Positions 57,691-58,129 of a DNA stretch of 58,129 nt are shown here, piece after piece (positions within the stretch are counted from its first letter, which is position 1; every line of letters begins with the position of its first letter). The notes beneath the pieces are model-generated. The model made no database searches, was not told where the DNA came from, and worked only from the letters and a program-made list of their open reading frames with translations. The translations under genes and the position numbers were made by a program. Where the stretch lies: NCBI GenBank assembly GCA_016215105.1, contig JACRLJ010000148.1, forward strand, positions 1-58,129, written 5' to 3'. Source of the DNA: Candidatus Hydrogenedentota bacterium (GTDB taxonomy: Bacteria > Hydrogenedentota > Hydrogenedentia > Hydrogenedentales > SLHB01).

Positions 57691-58129
57691 ATGACTTGGA
57701 AGCACGGGAAGAAATGGGTCTATTCGATTACCTATGACGAAGGCTGCGAAGATCTGCTGAAGTACGCGCTGCCCATCCACCGCAAGTATGGCGTACCCGG
57801 TCACCTCGCCTTGGTGTCGGGCCAGATCGGTGTTCCGCGCGACCTGCCCGGCAGCAGTTATGACAAGATGATGATCCTCTCGAAGGCTCAAATTCACGAT
57901 CTGCGCAAGGAAGGCTGGGGCGTGTCGTGCCACAGCCTGACCCATTGCGGGGTAACGCTGAACAACGGCGACACGGAAGTAGTTCAGGCCCGCCGTGTAA
58001 TCGAAGAAGCCCTGGACATGGAAGTCCGCATGTTTTGTGTGCCCGGCGACAACAACGGCCACGCAGGCGCGGTCAAATACGCGGAACTTGCCGGATTCAC
58101 CTCGATACTCACGATCTACGACCGCGTCA
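57691..58129 (+). CDS. Polysaccharide deacetylase-like protein (NodB), truncated by window end
   Basis: ATG at 57691 with GGAG 7 bases upstream opens a frame running past the window edge (about 146 codons seen). Start MTWKHGKKWVYSITYDEGC resembles the NodB motif 1 (TFDDG), here TYDEG, with Glu in the second metal position. Motif 2 is clear as SCHSLTHCG (HSxTH), which supplies the zinc-binding His pair. These enzymes deacetylate chitin-, peptidoglycan- or xylan-type sugars. No signal peptide is seen, so cytoplasmic or non-classical. The end and remaining motifs lie outside the window. Confidence 0.8.
   Translation, partial: MTWKHGKKWVYSITYDEGCEDLLKYALPIHRKYGVPGHLALVSGQIGVPRDLPGSSYDKMMILSKAQIHDLRKEGWGVSCHSLTHCGVTLNNGDTEVVQARRVIEEALDMEVRMFCVPGDNNGHAGAVKYAELAGFTSILTIYDRV

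Noticed and set aside
1-58129. CRISPR array, tRNA or rRNA genes
   Set aside because: No regularly spaced identical repeats with unique spacers, no cloverleaf with anticodon, and no rRNA-like conserved stretch were seen by eye. A tRNAscan/Infernal run would be decisive.

Overview
The window is GC-rich, gene-dense bacterial chromosome with about 41 protein genes and no rRNA, tRNA or CRISPR that I could recognise. BamA, a WaaF-like heptosyltransferase, an AsmA-type protein and a CusA/CusB efflux pump show a Gram-negative (diderm) cell envelope. It nevertheless carries an mcsA-mcsB-clpC cluster of the kind best known from Firmicutes. This combines with a prepilin-like protein carrying an H-X9-DG ending, a dockerin-like domain, sialidase-like and TIM-barrel secreted proteins, and MocA/AGE/sugar-isomerase genes. 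Together these suggest an uncultured PVC/FCB-type lineage. Candidatus Hydrogenedentota is my best guess, by inference only, with Planctomycetes or another candidate phylum as alternatives.

Layout. 1-6.7 kb (minus strand): mcsA-mcsB-clpC-bamA, where the McsB-like protein has lost essentially all kinase active-site residues. 7-9.4 kb: SUI1/YciH-like factor, FmdB-like zinc ribbon, small membrane protein and GT9 heptosyltransferase. 9.6-15.5 kb: secreted sialidase-like protein, Fe-S flavoprotein-like reductase, secreted glycosidase-like protein, a cupredoxin/TSP3/dockerin fusion, and gpsA. 16-22 kb: cusA with a ~250-residue insertion, overlapping a cusB with four heavy-metal-binding motifs. 22-25 kb: an AGE-family epimerase whose 3' end is repeated beyond a secreted unknown gene, followed by a patch of palindromic repeats. 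25-28.3 kb: PadR regulator, HAAS-type membrane partner with a truncated paralogue, and a TPR-like protein. 29-36.5 kb: an intact hybrid histidine kinase, a uroporphyrinogen-decarboxylase-like protein, and then three signalling proteins that each lack a key catalytic or phosphoacceptor residue: a GGDEF-like protein, a receiver/pseudokinase, and a sigma-54 activator with Glu in place of Asp.

36.5-45.8 kb: ferredoxin, pilin-like protein, rsgA and a methyltransferase preceded by a micro-ORF and tandem terminators, then an HGG-motif protein and an AsmA-family protein. 45.9-58.1 kb: tandem alpha/beta hydrolase, metallophosphoesterase, and a carbohydrate cluster (RbsC-like permease, MocA oxidoreductase, FucI/AraA-like isomerase, NAD epimerase, DHDPS-like aldolase, nitrilase, and a polysaccharide deacetylase cut by the window end) with an orphan HicB-like gene.

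The strongest candidates for something undescribed are the degenerate signalling module at 32.4-36.5 kb, the McsB pseudokinase next to ClpC and BamA, and the modified copper pump. A second layer is the intergenic DNA, which holds several families of dispersed palindromic repeats, including two 66-bp copies 48 kb apart in opposite orientation. Several genes lack a Shine-Dalgarno and have a -10-like box 6-10 bases before the start codon, suggesting leaderless mRNAs.
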